Assembly (NCBI RefSeq): GCF_035918095.1
Contig: NZ_CP109137.1
Location: 1,116,001 to 1,180,000, forward strand
Length of the DNA: 64,000 nt
Direction: 5' to 3'
DNA from: Streptomyces sp. NBC_01750
Lineage (GTDB): Bacteria; Actinomycetota; Actinomycetes; Streptomycetales; Streptomycetaceae
The position numbers and the translations under genes were made by a program. The notes under the pieces were generated by a model. The model worked only from the letters and a program-made list of their open reading frames with translations, had not been told where the DNA came from and did not search any database. Positions 55,772-64,000 of this stretch are shown here, piece by piece. Within the stretch, counting starts at the first letter, position 1; the number at the start of each line of letters is the position of its first letter.

Positions 55772-56557
55772 TCAGAGCGCCGGGCTGACGGCCTGGAGCA
55801 GGCGGCCTTCGGCATAGCTGAGGGCCTGGTCGGGCAGGGCGGAATCACGGCCGCTGAGCAGCACTGTGAGCCGGGAGTTCGGCTCGGCGTCGGGGGCGGG
55901 CAGCTCGCCGATACGGCGCAGCGCCTGAGCGGCGACCGCCCCGGCCGAACCGTGCAACACGACCGGTGGCAGACCGGGCGGCTGCACTGCGGCGCGGATG
56001 CGTTCGGCGACCAGCTCGTAATGGGTGCAGCCCAGGACAACGGCCCTTACATCGTGTGGTGTGAGGGCGGCCGCCGCGGCCACGGCACGGTCGATGGCAG
56101 CCTCGTCGGCCTGCTGAACGGCGTCCGCGAGACCGGGGCAGGGAACCTCGGTGACGGTGACCGAGTCGGCGAAGTCCCGGATGAGGCTGCGCTGGTAGGG
56201 GCTGCCGGTGGTGGCGGGGGTGGCCCAGATGGCGACGGGCCCGCCGCCGGCCGAGGCCGGTTTGATCGCGGGGACCGTGCCTATGACCGCGAGACCGGGC
56301 TCCAGCTCCGCACGGAGCGTGGGCAGCGCGTGCACCGATGCGGTGTTGCAGGCGACGATCAGTGCGTCGGGGTGGTGCGCGGCGGCCGCGCAAGCGGCGG
56401 CGAGCGCGCGGGCGGTGACATCGTCCGGTGTACGCGGCCCCCACGGCATGCCGTCGGGGTCGGAGGAGAGAACGAGATCCGCGTCCGGCCGCAGCCGACG
56501 TACCGCGGCGGCCGCCGCCAGCAGTCCGATTCCGGAGTCGATGAGCGCGATCTTCAC
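55772..56557 (-). CDS. Aspartate/glutamate racemase-family protein (MurI-like)
   Basis: The protein has 261 residues from the GTG at 56557 (VKIALIDSGIGLLAAAAAVR). The two catalytic cysteines are in LIVACNTASVHALP and VVLGCTHYELVAER, and the first-Asp motif is DSGIG. This matches cofactor-independent glutamate racemase, which makes D-Glu for peptidoglycan. Sequence divergence (DSGIG for DSGVGG) suggests a second paralogue, since actinobacteria usually have another murI, but that cannot be tested here. Confidence 0.8.
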   Translation of the reverse strand: MKIALIDSGIGLLAAAAAVRRLRPDADLVLSSDPDGMPWGPRTPDDVTARALAAACAAAAHHPDALIVACNTASVHALPTLRAELEPGLAVIGTVPAIKPASAGGGPVAIWATPATTGSPYQRSLIRDFADSVTVTEVPCPGLADAVQQADEAAIDRAVAAAAALTPHDVRAVVLGCTHYELVAERIRAAVQPPGLPPVVLHGSAGAVAAQALRRIGELPAPDAEPNSRLTVLLSGRDSALPDQALSYAEGRLLQAVSPAL

Positions 56558-56615
56558 CCGGTCACCATAGTCGACTGCCCTTGCGGTACCGGTGCAGTGG
56601 GGCAGACTGCGGCGA

Positions 56616-57788
56616 ATGAGCGCCCTTGCCTGGATCGCCTTCGGATCGCTGGCCGCATGGGGATGGCTGCTGCTGGGACAGGGCTTCTTCTGGCGTACGG
56701 ACCAGCGGCTGCCCCGGCGCGAAGCTTCTTCGAAGTGGCCGGATGTGGCCATTGTCGTGCCCGCCAGGGACGAGGCCGAGGTACTGCCGGTCAGCCTGCC
56801 CTCGCTGCTTGCGCAGGACTATCCGGGCCGGGCGGAGATCGTGCTCGTCGACGACGGCAGCAGTGACGGCACGGCAGAGCTGGCGCGTGCACTGGCCGCA
56901 CGGCACGGTGGGCTGCCGCTTCGGGTGGTCTCTCCCGGCGAGCCGGAGCCCGGCTGGACCGGAAAGCTGTGGGCGCTGCGGCACGGCGTGGCGCTCGCCC
57001 GGGCGCGCGGGCCGGAGTATCTGCTGCTGACCGACGCCGACATCGCGCACAAGCCGGACAGCCTGCGCGAGTTGGTGGCCGCGGCCCGCACCAACGGGCT
57101 GGACCTTGTCTCGCAAATGGCGCGGCTGCGGGTCATCGGCGGCTGGGAGCGGCTGGTCGTGCCGGCGTTCGTCTACTTCTTCTCGCAGCTCTACCCCTTC
57201 CGGTGGGTCAACCGGCCGGCGGCACGCACGGCGGCCGCGGCGGGCGGCTGTGTGCTGCTGCGCGCGGAGGCCGCCGAGCGGGCGGGCGTACCGGAGTCGA
57301 TCCGGCAGGCGGTGATCGACGATGTGTCACTGGCGCGCGCGGTGCAGCGGACCGGCGGCAGGATCTGGCTGGGGCTGGCGGAGCGGGTGGACAGTGTGCG
57401 TCCGTATCCGCGGCTGGCGGACCTGTGGCGGATGGTGTCGCGCAGTGCGTACGCACAGCTGCTGCACAGTCCTCTGCTGCTCGCCGGCACGGTGGTGGGG
57501 CTCGCGCTGGTGTATCTCGCGCCGCCCGCCACGCTGTGCGCCGGCGTGTTGACCCAGGACGCGGCCGCCGCCTGGGCCGGGGGCCTGGCATGGGCGGTGA
57601 TGACCGGGACGTATCTGCCGATGCTGCGCTACTACCGGCAGCCGCCGCTCCTCGCGCCCCTGTTGCCGTTCACCGCTCTCCTCTATCTGTTGATGACGGT
57701 CGATTCGGCGGTGCAGCACTACCGCGGTCGCGGCGCGGCGTGGAAGGGGCGTACGTACGCCCGTCCGGAGGCCGCGCCGGACCGCTGA
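56616..57788 (+). CDS. hpnB: Family 2 glycosyltransferase, HpnB-like
   Basis: The 390-residue protein has an N-terminal membrane helix (about 5-22), a GT2 catalytic domain and C-terminal membrane helices. GT2 motifs are VAIVVPARDEAEVLPVSLPS, IVLVDDGSSDGTAELARAL, GWTGKLWALRHGVALARA and LLTDADIAHKPDSL (DXD-like). The GWTGKLWAL block is typical of HpnB, the glycosyltransferase associated with hopanoid clusters. No squalene-hopene cyclase is nearby in this window. The start is ATG 56616. Confidence 0.75.
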   Translation: MSALAWIAFGSLAAWGWLLLGQGFFWRTDQRLPRREASSKWPDVAIVVPARDEAEVLPVSLPSLLAQDYPGRAEIVLVDDGSSDGTAELARALAARHGGLPLRVVSPGEPEPGWTGKLWALRHGVALARARGPEYLLLTDADIAHKPDSLRELVAAARTNGLDLVSQMARLRVIGGWERLVVPAFVYFFSQLYPFRWVNRPAARTAAAAGGCVLLRAEAAERAGVPESIRQAVIDDVSLARAVQRTGGRIWLGLAERVDSVRPYPRLADLWRMVSRSAYAQLLHSPLLLAGTVVGLALVYLAPPATLCAGVLTQDAAAAWAGGLAWAVMTGTYLPMLRYYRQPPLLAPLLPFTALLYLLMTVDSAVQHYRGRGAAWKGRTYARPEAAPDR

Positions 57789-57831
57789 CGTCATCACCGG
57801 GGACGTCCACCCGGGATGCCGGCCGGGGACG

Positions 57832-59109
57832 TCACTTCCTGCCCGGTGTCCAGTTCATGCCCCAGCCGTAGGCATAGTCGACGGTGCGCTGCGGGCTCAC
57901 GCCGCGCTCGGGCACGAGGAAACGGGCCTCGCGCTGGACGACGAGGTCGGAGCCGGTGTTGGTGATCAGCGCCAGCGCGCAGACGGTGGACGGCACAGTG
58001 CACTCACCGAGCGAGAAGTCGATGGCGGCGCCGTGCTGCGGCTGCAGGGTGACGGTCGCGTCCAGGTCGGCAAAACTGCGCGCGCCCTCGTAGATGGTGA
58101 CGAAGATGACGACCCGGCGAATCCGGTCCTTGTGGTCCAGGTTGATGGTGAGGTTCTCGCCGGACGTTCCACCGGTGCGGTCGTCGCCGTCCAGGTGGAT
58201 GTACGGGGGCTGCTGGAGCGCGCCGAAGGCGTTGCCGAGTGCCTGGACGACCCCCTTGCGGCCGTCGGTGAGTTCGTAGAGTGCGCACAGGTCGAGATCG
58301 AGGTCACCGTGCATGGCGACGGCGCGGCCCAGTTTGGCGCCCCAGCCCTGGAACTGTTTGCGCACCTGCCAGCTGAGGTTGACGCGCATGGCACCGGAGG
58401 TGCCGCCCTGCTTACTGAGGGAGACGGACGGGGTGTCCTTCGTCAGCGTCACCTTGGTAAGACGCACGGGCGCGGACGGCGCGGCCGTGGGGCGGGGCGG
58501 GGGCGCCGAGGGCGTCACGGGCACGGCGGCGGCAGGAGCGGCAACGGGGGCCGGTGGGGCGGCCTGCACCGGGGCCGGCTTCTGCGGTTCGTCGACCGTG
58601 ATGCCGAAGTCCGTCGCGAGGCCCCCGAGTCCGGTGCTGTAGCCCTGCCCCACCGCCCGGAACTTCCAGGCGCCCTGTCGCCGGTAGAGCTCGCCGAGCA
58701 CGAAGGCCGTCTCGACCGTCGCGTCCTGGCTCTCGTACCGGGCGATCTCCGCCCCGGACGCCGCGTCGAGCACCCTGATGTACAGCCCCGGTACCTGCCC
58801 GAAGCTGCCTCCGTCCGCCGACGCGGCCAGCACGATCCGCTCGATCGCGGGCTCCACGCGCGCGAGGTCGACCGAAACCTCGTCCGTCACGCCCCCCGCC
58901 GCGGTCCGCTTCCCTTCGTGGCGTACCGCGCCCGAGGCGTGCGCCGGCTGGTTGTAGAAGACGAAGTCCGCGTCGGAGCGGACCTTTCCTGATGCCAGGA
59001 GGAGCGCCGAGGCGTCGACATCCGGCACCCCGGGGCCTGAACGCCATCCCAACTCGACGCGCACCTGCCGCGCCGGCACCGGAGTATTGGCTCCTTTAAG
59101 CATGGACAT
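57832..59109 (-). CDS. TerD-family protein with two TerD domains
   Basis: The protein has 425 residues from ATG 59109 ([20 protein letters not shown]). TerD1 is about 1-180 with [33 protein letters not shown], and Ca-binding-like [21 protein letters not shown] 60-residue Pro/Ala linker (about 185-245) follows. TerD2 (about 250-425) contains [20 protein letters not shown] and [20 protein letters not shown], with [12 protein letters not shown]. TerD proteins bind Ca2+ and belong to tellurite/stress-response systems common in Streptomyces. The partner ter genes are not in this window. Confidence 0.9.
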   Translation of the reverse strand: MSMLKGANTPVPARQVRVELGWRSGPGVPDVDASALLLASGKVRSDADFVFYNQPAHASGAVRHEGKRTAAGGVTDEVSVDLARVEPAIERIVLAASADGGSFGQVPGLYIRVLDAASGAEIARYESQDATVETAFVLGELYRRQGAWKFRAVGQGYSTGLGGLATDFGITVDEPQKPAPVQAAPPAPVAAPAAAVPVTPSAPPPRPTAAPSAPVRLTKVTLTKDTPSVSLSKQGGTSGAMRVNLSWQVRKQFQGWGAKLGRAVAMHGDLDLDLCALYELTDGRKGVVQALGNAFGALQQPPYIHLDGDDRTGGTSGENLTINLDHKDRIRRVVIFVTIYEGARSFADLDATVTLQPQHGAAIDFSLGECTVPSTVCALALITNTGSDLVVQREARFLVPERGVSPQRTVDYAYGWGMNWTPGRK

Positions 59110-59363
59110 GCTCGCCCCCATCGCGAGTCGGGGTGCCCTAAGAGTTCACCGTGCGGCCAACCTAATCCTCCGGGAGCCTCCGGCGCCCCGGCCGACCCGT
59201 CGGTAACCCCTTCTCAGCTTGCCCTTTACCGGATCTGAACGCTTCGCGGCGACCGTTTTCCCCAGATTCGCTCACATTGGGGATCCGTGGTCACTCGCAT
59301 CTCCCGAAACAACCCTCTTATCGGGCTCCCCAACCAGCACATCGTGGGCTTAACTTATGTGCC

Positions 59364-59858
59364 ATGACCTCCCCCCGCGCCACCTACGGCGGCGGTTACT
59401 ACTCCGCTCCGTCGTTCCCCGACACCCCTATCTACGACTCCCTGGTCGCGGAGCGGGGCACGCCTCAGATCGCTCCGATCCGAGTGCCTTCCGCGTATGA
59501 CACCGGCAGCAGCTACACCAACAGCTACCTGCCGGCGCTTCCCGCGGCACTGCCCGCACTGCCGGCAGCTCCCTCGCAGTCCGGCCCTTCCTACGGAAAC
59601 CCCTCCTACGGAAATCCCTCCTACGGCTACCCACAGCAGATGCAGCAGCCCATGCCGCTGCAGCACGCGCCCGCGCCGTACATCCCGCAGCAGACCGCCG
59701 TGCCGCGCGGCTACCCGGGCCCTCAGCCCCAGGCCCAGCCGCAGCGTCCGGTGGCCACCGGCTACGAGGCGATGCGCCCCGCGGCGGCACGTCCCGCGCC
59801 GGCGCCCGCCGCGTACGAGGACCCGTACAACCGCCCGTATCAGAGCCGGGGGTACTGA
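59364..59858 (+). CDS. Low-complexity Tyr/Pro/Gln-rich protein
   Basis: The protein has 164 residues from ATG 59364 (MTSPRATYGGGYYSAPSFPD). A short ordered-looking start with YDSLVAERGTPQIAPIRVPS is followed by three copies of SYGNP (near residues 76-90) and a Pro/Gln/Tyr-rich tail. It resembles the streptomycete DUF6643-type proteins, but that is a weak match. It may be unstructured. A TAACTT element starts about 13 bases before the ATG, so the transcript may be leaderless. Function unknown. Confidence 0.6.
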   Translation: MTSPRATYGGGYYSAPSFPDTPIYDSLVAERGTPQIAPIRVPSAYDTGSSYTNSYLPALPAALPALPAAPSQSGPSYGNPSYGNPSYGYPQQMQQPMPLQHAPAPYIPQQTAVPRGYPGPQPQAQPQRPVATGYEAMRPAAARPAPAPAAYEDPYNRPYQSRGY

Positions 59859-59895
59859 AAGGCCGGATGTCATCGGTGGCTGGCACTATGGCTTC

Positions 59896-60720
59896 ATGCC
59901 GAACCCAGTTCTCCGTTCCATCCATGTCCACCCGGTCAAATCGGTGGCGGGGTATGCACCCGGCGAGGTGGCTGTGGAGCCGTGGGGGCTTGCCGGGGAC
60001 CGTCGGTGGACACTGATCGACTCCTCGGCCAAGGTGATCACGCAACGCCAGCAGCCACGGCTGGCGTTGGCGCGCGCCGAGACACTGCCGGACGGCGCGA
60101 TCCGGCTCACCACGCCCGGGCGTGAGCCACAGAGTGTCGCCGTCCCGGAGCCGGTGAGCACCACGCCGGTGGAGATCTTCCGCGACAAGATCGAGGCGGT
60201 GCCCGTCGACGGGCCCGTGAACGCCTGGTTCAGCGACTACCTCGGCGCCGAGGTGCGGCTCGTCCATCTCGACGACCCGGCCCACCGGCGCCCCATCGAC
60301 CCGGAGCACGCGCTCCCCGGAGAGACCGTCAATCTCGGCGACGGCTATCCGCTGCTCGTCACCACCCTCGCCTCGCTGGACGCACTGAACTCCCTCATCG
60401 CGCAGGGCGATCATGCCGACGAGGGCCCGCTGCCCATGACCCGGTTCCGGCCGAATGTCGTCGTGGACGGCGCGGCTCCCTGGGCCGAGGACGACTGGAA
60501 GCGGATCGCGATCGGCGAAGCCACCTTCCGGGTGGCCAAGCCCTGCGGGCGCTGTGTCATCACCACCACCGACCAGCGCACCGCCGAGCGCGGCAAGGAG
60601 CCGCTGCGTACCCTCGCCCGCCACCGCCGCTTCGGCGACCAACTGGTGTTCGGTCAGTACCTCGTGCCGGAGCGGACCGGCTTGATCCGGGTCGGCGACG
60701 CCGTGACCGTCGTCGAGTAA
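59896..60720 (+). CDS. MOSC-domain protein (MOSC_N plus MOSC)
   Basis: The protein has 274 residues from ATG 59896 (MPNPVLRSIHVHPVKSVAGY). The N-terminal beta-barrel domain (about 1-120) has GLAGDRRWTLIDSSAKVITQ. The MOSC domain (about 130-274) has MTRFRPNVVVDGAAPWAEDD and the molybdenum-cofactor cysteine region KPCGRCVITT. This is the architecture of mARC/YcbX-like molybdoenzymes that reduce N-hydroxylated substrates. Stop at 60718-60720 lies inside a 20-bp tandem duplication. Confidence 0.85.
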   Translation: MPNPVLRSIHVHPVKSVAGYAPGEVAVEPWGLAGDRRWTLIDSSAKVITQRQQPRLALARAETLPDGAIRLTTPGREPQSVAVPEPVSTTPVEIFRDKIEAVPVDGPVNAWFSDYLGAEVRLVHLDDPAHRRPIDPEHALPGETVNLGDGYPLLVTTLASLDALNSLIAQGDHADEGPLPMTRFRPNVVVDGAAPWAEDDWKRIAIGEATFRVAKPCGRCVITTTDQRTAERGKEPLRTLARHRRFGDQLVFGQYLVPERTGLIRVGDAVTVVE

Positions 60721-60750
60721 CCGGGACCGTCGTCGAGTAGCCGGGACCGG
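60705..60750. repeat. 20-bp tandem duplication spanning a stop codon
   Basis: GACCGTCGTCGAGTAACCGG (60705-60724) is repeated at 60725-60744 with one change (TAA to TAG), and GACCGG starts a third copy. The first stop ends the MOSC gene and the second copy supplies another stop in the same position. Replication slippage is likely. Confidence 0.7.
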
Positions 60751-60941
60751 ACAGGATCCGCCCGTTCGTCCCTCTCCACGGGAACCTGGCGTGCCCGCAC
60801 GCGCGTTGGACAGATCACCGGGGTGCACGGCGGTACGAATGGCGGGCGAATGGCAGGAGTGGCGTTCCTCTCTCTTCGTGCCACCCGCGCTCATGCCGTG
60901 CCGTACAGGGCTATGACGGACGCGGAAGGGGGTGCGGGAAA

Positions 60942-61550
60942 GTGCGAGCAGCCAAAGGAGTCTGGCGCTGGCGCCACAATCCCCTGCGCCGTACGACCGA
61001 TCTCTTCGAGGCCTGGGTGGCGCTCGTCGCCGCGCTCCTCCTCGTCACCGCCGCGCCGGCCGTGGGCTGGGCAGCCGGCACCCTGACCGACGAGTCACTG
61101 CGAGCGGCGGTGCGCATCCAGCGCCAGCAGCGTCATCCGGTCACCGCGACGGTGCTCAAACCGGCTCCGGCGCCGAAGCCCGCCCCGTACGATCCCGAGT
61201 CCTCGGCCGCCCATCAGAAACGTCGGCCGGTCATCGCGAGATGGACCGCGGTGGACGGCAGTCGGCACACCGGCACGGTCTCCGCCGTGCTGCGGACCAC
61301 GCTCGCCGGGGACACCTTCACCATCTGGACCGACCGTGCGGGCCGGGTCGTCAGCCACCCCTTGGACGCGGCGACCGCCCGGGTGCACGCCGTCCTCGCG
61401 GGCATCGGCGCCGCACTCACCGCGGCGGGACTCATCACCTGCGCCAGACGGCTGGTCGTCCGGCGCCTCGTACGACGCAGATACGCGCGTCTGGACGAGG
61501 CCTGGGCCGCGGCCGGTCCCGACTGGGGACGTACGGGCGCGGGCAGCTGA
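60942..61550 (+). CDS. Rv1733c-family membrane protein
   Basis: The 202-residue protein starts with the GTG at 60942 (VRAAKGVWRWRHNPLRRTTD). The basic N-terminus with WRHNPLRRTTDLFEAW leads into a TM helix (about 24-46). An external domain follows with ARWTAVDGSRHTGTVSAVLR and a second TM helix near 148-166. This WRxNPLRRxxDxxE start is the family signature of Rv1733c, a DevR-regulated membrane antigen of M. tuberculosis. Here it lies outside the decayed island. Function unknown. Confidence 0.8.
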   Translation: MRAAKGVWRWRHNPLRRTTDLFEAWVALVAALLLVTAAPAVGWAAGTLTDESLRAAVRIQRQQRHPVTATVLKPAPAPKPAPYDPESSAAHQKRRPVIARWTAVDGSRHTGTVSAVLRTTLAGDTFTIWTDRAGRVVSHPLDAATARVHAVLAGIGAALTAAGLITCARRLVVRRLVRRRYARLDEAWAAAGPDWGRTGAGS

Positions 61551-61679
61551 CCGGTCTCGTCCCGTCAACGTGCGACGCTCGCTCGCGCTACGGTGGTGCG
61601 ACTCCCTCGGGGGTCAGGGGGCGCCCCCCGCAGAGAGGCGCGGCGGAACAGAATCACGAGGTGGGGGCAGAGCAGCACG

Positions 61680-64000
61680 ATGGCACAGGGCACGGTCCAG
61701 GTGACGCACACCGGCACGTCGCGGTGGCGGCGCCGCACAGGCGAGTATCCCTCCCTCGCCGCAGCCCTGGAGGCCGCAGGCGACGGCGACATCCTCACGG
61801 TCGCCCCGGGGACGTACCGCGAGAACCTCATCGTCCAGCGGGCGGTCACCCTGCGCGGCGCGGAGGGCGCGGTCGGCTCGGTGCGCATCGCGCCCGCCGA
61901 CGGTGTGCCGCTCACCGTGCGCGCCTCGGCCACCGTCCAGGACCTCCATGTGGAGGGCCAGGACACGGCCGCTCCCGCTCTCCTGGTCGAGGACGGGACT
62001 CCCGAGCTGATCGATCTGCGGATCGTCACGCGCTCCGCGGCCGGTCTGGAGGTGCGCGGTGCGGCCCGTCCCACCGTCCGCCGCTGCACCGTCGACAATC
62101 CGGCGGGCGTCGGAATCGCCGTACTGGACGGCGCAGGCGGCGTGTTCGAGGAGTGTGAGGTGGTGGCGGCCGGCCAGTCGGGCGTCTCCGTGCGCGGCGG
62201 CGGCCATCCGCGGCTGGAGCGCTGCCGGGTGCACCACGCCTCGGGCGCGGGCCTGTCCGTCACCGGCGAGGGCAGTGGCCTCGAGGCCATCGGCTGCGAG
62301 GTGTACGAGATCAAGGGCGCCGGTGTGCAGATCGCCGCGCGCGCCTCGGCGCATCTCTCCGACTCCACCGTGCACCGCACTTCGGCCGACGGCATCACCC
62401 TCGACACCGACGCCGTGCTGACCCTCTCCGACTGCGACATCTACGAGATCCCCGAGAACGCGGTCGATCTGCGCTCACGGTCCGTACTGACCCTCACCCG
62501 GACCACGGTGCGCCGCTTCGGGCGCAATGGCCTGTCCGTCTGGGACCCGGGCACGCGCGTGGACGCCAACCAGTGCGAGATCCACGACAGTACGGGCGAC
62601 TACCCGGCCGTGTGGGTCAGCGACGGAGCGACCGCCGTCCTCGACTCGTGCCGCGTCCACGACGTCCCGGACGCGCTCTTCGTCCTCGACCGCGGCTCGC
62701 GCGTCGATGTCGTCGACAGCGATCTCTCGCAGGTCCGCAACACCGCGGTGTCGGTGAGCGACGGCGCGACGGCGCAGCTCGACGACTGCCGGATCCGGGA
62801 AGCCTCCACCGGCGCCTGGTTCCGCGACCACGGCAGTGGCGGCACACTGAACGGCTGCACCATCGACGCCGCGCAGACCGGCGTGATCGTCACCAAGGGC
62901 GCCGATCCGGTGATCGAGCGATGCACGGTCACTTCGCCGGCCGAGGCCGGCTTCTATGTCTCGGCGGAGGGCCGGGGCACCTTCCGCGGCTGCCGGGTCA
63001 CGGGCAGCGGCGGCTACGGCTTCCACGTGATGGAAGGCTGCCGTACGACACTGAGTCGCTGCCGGACCGAGCGCTGTGCGCGTGGTGGTTACGAGTTGGG
63101 CGAGGACGACGGTCAGGTCGTCGAGGACTGCACCAGTGACGAGAGCGGCGTACGGTCCAAGGGCGAGCAGACCACGGCCGTGCTGACCGCGGCCCAGTCC
63201 CCCGGGCTGCTCTCCGCGGTCCCCGGACAGCGCCCCGCCGAGGCCGGGCCGGCCTCGGCCGCGGAGCCCGTACGCACCTCCGTCGCCGTCCTCGGTGAAC
63301 TGGACGCGCTGGTCGGCCTGGACAGCGTCAAACGCGAGGTCCGCACGCTCACCAACATGATCGAGGTCGGCAGGCGCCGCCAGGAGGCGGGCCTGAAGGC
63401 CGCCTCCGTCCGCCGCCATCTGGTCTTCACCGGCTCACCCGGCACCGGAAAGACGACCGTGGCCCGGCTCTACGGCGAGATCCTGGCCTCCCTCGGAGTT
63501 CTGGAGCGCGGCCATCTCGTCGAGGTCTCCCGGGTGGACCTGGTCGGCGAGCACATCGGCTCCACCGCGATCCGCACCCAGGAGGCCTTCGACCGGGCGC
63601 GCGGCGGGGTGCTCTTCATCGACGAGGCCTATGCCCTGTCCCCCGAGGACTCCGGTCGGGACTTCGGCAAGGAGGCCATCGACACACTGGTGAAGCTGAT
63701 GGAGGACCACCGGGAGGCGGTGGTGGTGATCGTCGCCGGCTACACCGCGGAGATGGAGCGGTTCCTTTCGGTCAACCCCGGTGTGGCGTCCCGTTTCTCA
63801 CGGACCATCACCTTCAGTGACTATATGCCCGAGGAGCTGCTGCGGATCGTGGAGCAGCAGGCCGATGACCATGAGTACCGGCTGGGCACGGGCACGGGTG
63901 AGGCACTGCTGAAGTACTTCACCGTGCTGCCCAAGGGGCCCGCGTTCGGCAACGGCCGTACCGCGCGCCAGACTTTCGAGTCGATGGTCGAGCGGCACGC
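61680..64000 (+). CDS. Right-handed beta-helix / CbxX-type AAA ATPase, runs past the window edge
   Basis: From ATG 61680 the frame stays open to the end (773 codons, no stop seen). The first 500 residues are a right-handed parallel beta-helix, with repeated strands such as [34 protein letters not shown] and [14 protein letters not shown] in 20-25-residue rungs. From about 540 follows a CbxX/CfxQ AAA domain: Walker [10 protein letters not shown] (585-593) and Walker B-like [18 protein letters not shown] (about 642-660). AAA proteins of this type include EccA of type VII secretion; a secretion-linked chaperone is a plausible but unproven role. Confidence 0.85.
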   Translation, partial: MAQGTVQVTHTGTSRWRRRTGEYPSLAAALEAAGDGDILTVAPGTYRENLIVQRAVTLRGAEGAVGSVRIAPADGVPLTVRASATVQDLHVEGQDTAAPALLVEDGTPELIDLRIVTRSAAGLEVRGAARPTVRRCTVDNPAGVGIAVLDGAGGVFEECEVVAAGQSGVSVRGGGHPRLERCRVHHASGAGLSVTGEGSGLEAIGCEVYEIKGAGVQIAARASAHLSDSTVHRTSADGITLDTDAVLTLSDCDIYEIPENAVDLRSRSVLTLTRTTVRRFGRNGLSVWDPGTRVDANQCEIHDSTGDYPAVWVSDGATAVLDSCRVHDVPDALFVLDRGSRVDVVDSDLSQVRNTAVSVSDGATAQLDDCRIREASTGAWFRDHGSGGTLNGCTIDAAQTGVIVTKGADPVIERCTVTSPAEAGFYVSAEGRGTFRGCRVTGSGGYGFHVMEGCRTTLSRCRTERCARGGYELGEDDGQVVEDCTSDESGVRSKGEQTTAVLTAAQSPGLLSAVPGQRPAEAGPASAAEPVRTSVAVLGELDALVGLDSVKREVRTLTNMIEVGRRRQEAGLKAASVRRHLVFTGSPGTGKTTVARLYGEILASLGVLERGHLVEVSRVDLVGEHIGSTAIRTQEAFDRARGGVLFIDEAYALSPEDSGRDFGKEAIDTLVKLMEDHREAVVVIVAGYTAEMERFLSVNPGVASRFSRTITFSDYMPEELLRIVEQQADDHEYRLGTGTGEALLKYFTVLPKGPAFGNGRTARQTFESMVERH

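Overview
The window is high-GC actinobacterial DNA, most likely Streptomyces. The signs are strong G/C bias at third codon positions, GTG starts, GGAGG ribosome sites, ATGA/GTGA overlaps inside operons, and families typical of that genus: TerD, the Rv1733c family, DUF1918/DUF1876, and an HpnB-like glycosyltransferase. It has two parts that differ sharply.

Positions 1 to about 47,060 form an accessory, partly decayed island. Its content resembles the hypoxia/dormancy regulon known as DevR (DosR) in Mycobacterium tuberculosis and OsdR in Streptomyces coelicolor. It holds nine universal-stress-protein (USP) loci (three intact), seven CBS-domain loci (five intact), three Acg-type nitroreductase loci (all broken), an intact GH65 glycoside phosphorylase plus a shattered second copy, and a pncB with an internal deletion. 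It also holds a cyclic-nucleotide-binding protein, a DUF1918/XRE/PNPOx-like fusion, a SRPBCC protein and a DUF1876 protein.

Within this debris lie several intact operons. The most striking is a nine-gene V/A-type ATPase operon at 14,792-22,441 (order H-C-I-K-F-E-A-B-D), which is unexpected in a genus whose standard rotary ATPase is F-type. A second operon at 38,718-44,212 couples an acetyl-CoA-synthetase-like ligase to E1 alpha, E1 beta and E2 of a 2-oxoacid dehydrogenase and to a small acyl carrier protein. An arsenic module at 26,007-29,748 has ArsI/CadI, an ArsO-like flavoprotein, a broken second flavoprotein, ArsR and two near-identical dyad operators. A RCK-domain channel-like protein with a degenerate selectivity filter and its CBS partner lie at 30,333-32,885.

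Many island promoters, most of them divergent, carry GGGCC-N4-GGCCC-like dyads. These have the same architecture as the DevR box, which suggests shared hypoxia or redox control. Between the operons are gene fragments in both orientations: an alcohol dehydrogenase, a DNA-repair ATPase, a PucR regulator, an ABC ATPase, an alpha/beta hydrolase, a MFS transporter, an IS630-like transposase, a CysRS-like protein and a P-type ATPase. The picture is of a stress island collapsing around operons that are still kept. The first 164 bases hold a lower-GC partial frame of unknown origin.

Positions about 47,100 to 64,000 are orderly chromosome with complete genes. They include a MHS-type transporter, a GAF/PucR regulator and 3-hydroxybutyrate dehydrogenase, Nudix, apolipoprotein N-acyltransferase (Lnt), an O-antigen-ligase-like membrane protein, a glutamate-racemase-like protein, a HpnB-like glycosyltransferase and a double TerD protein. 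They continue with a Tyr/Pro-rich protein, a MOSC protein, a Rv1733c-family membrane protein and a beta-helix/AAA ATPase that runs off the right edge. A cluster of GTCAGCACC repeats at 46,976-47,063 sits at the border between the two parts.
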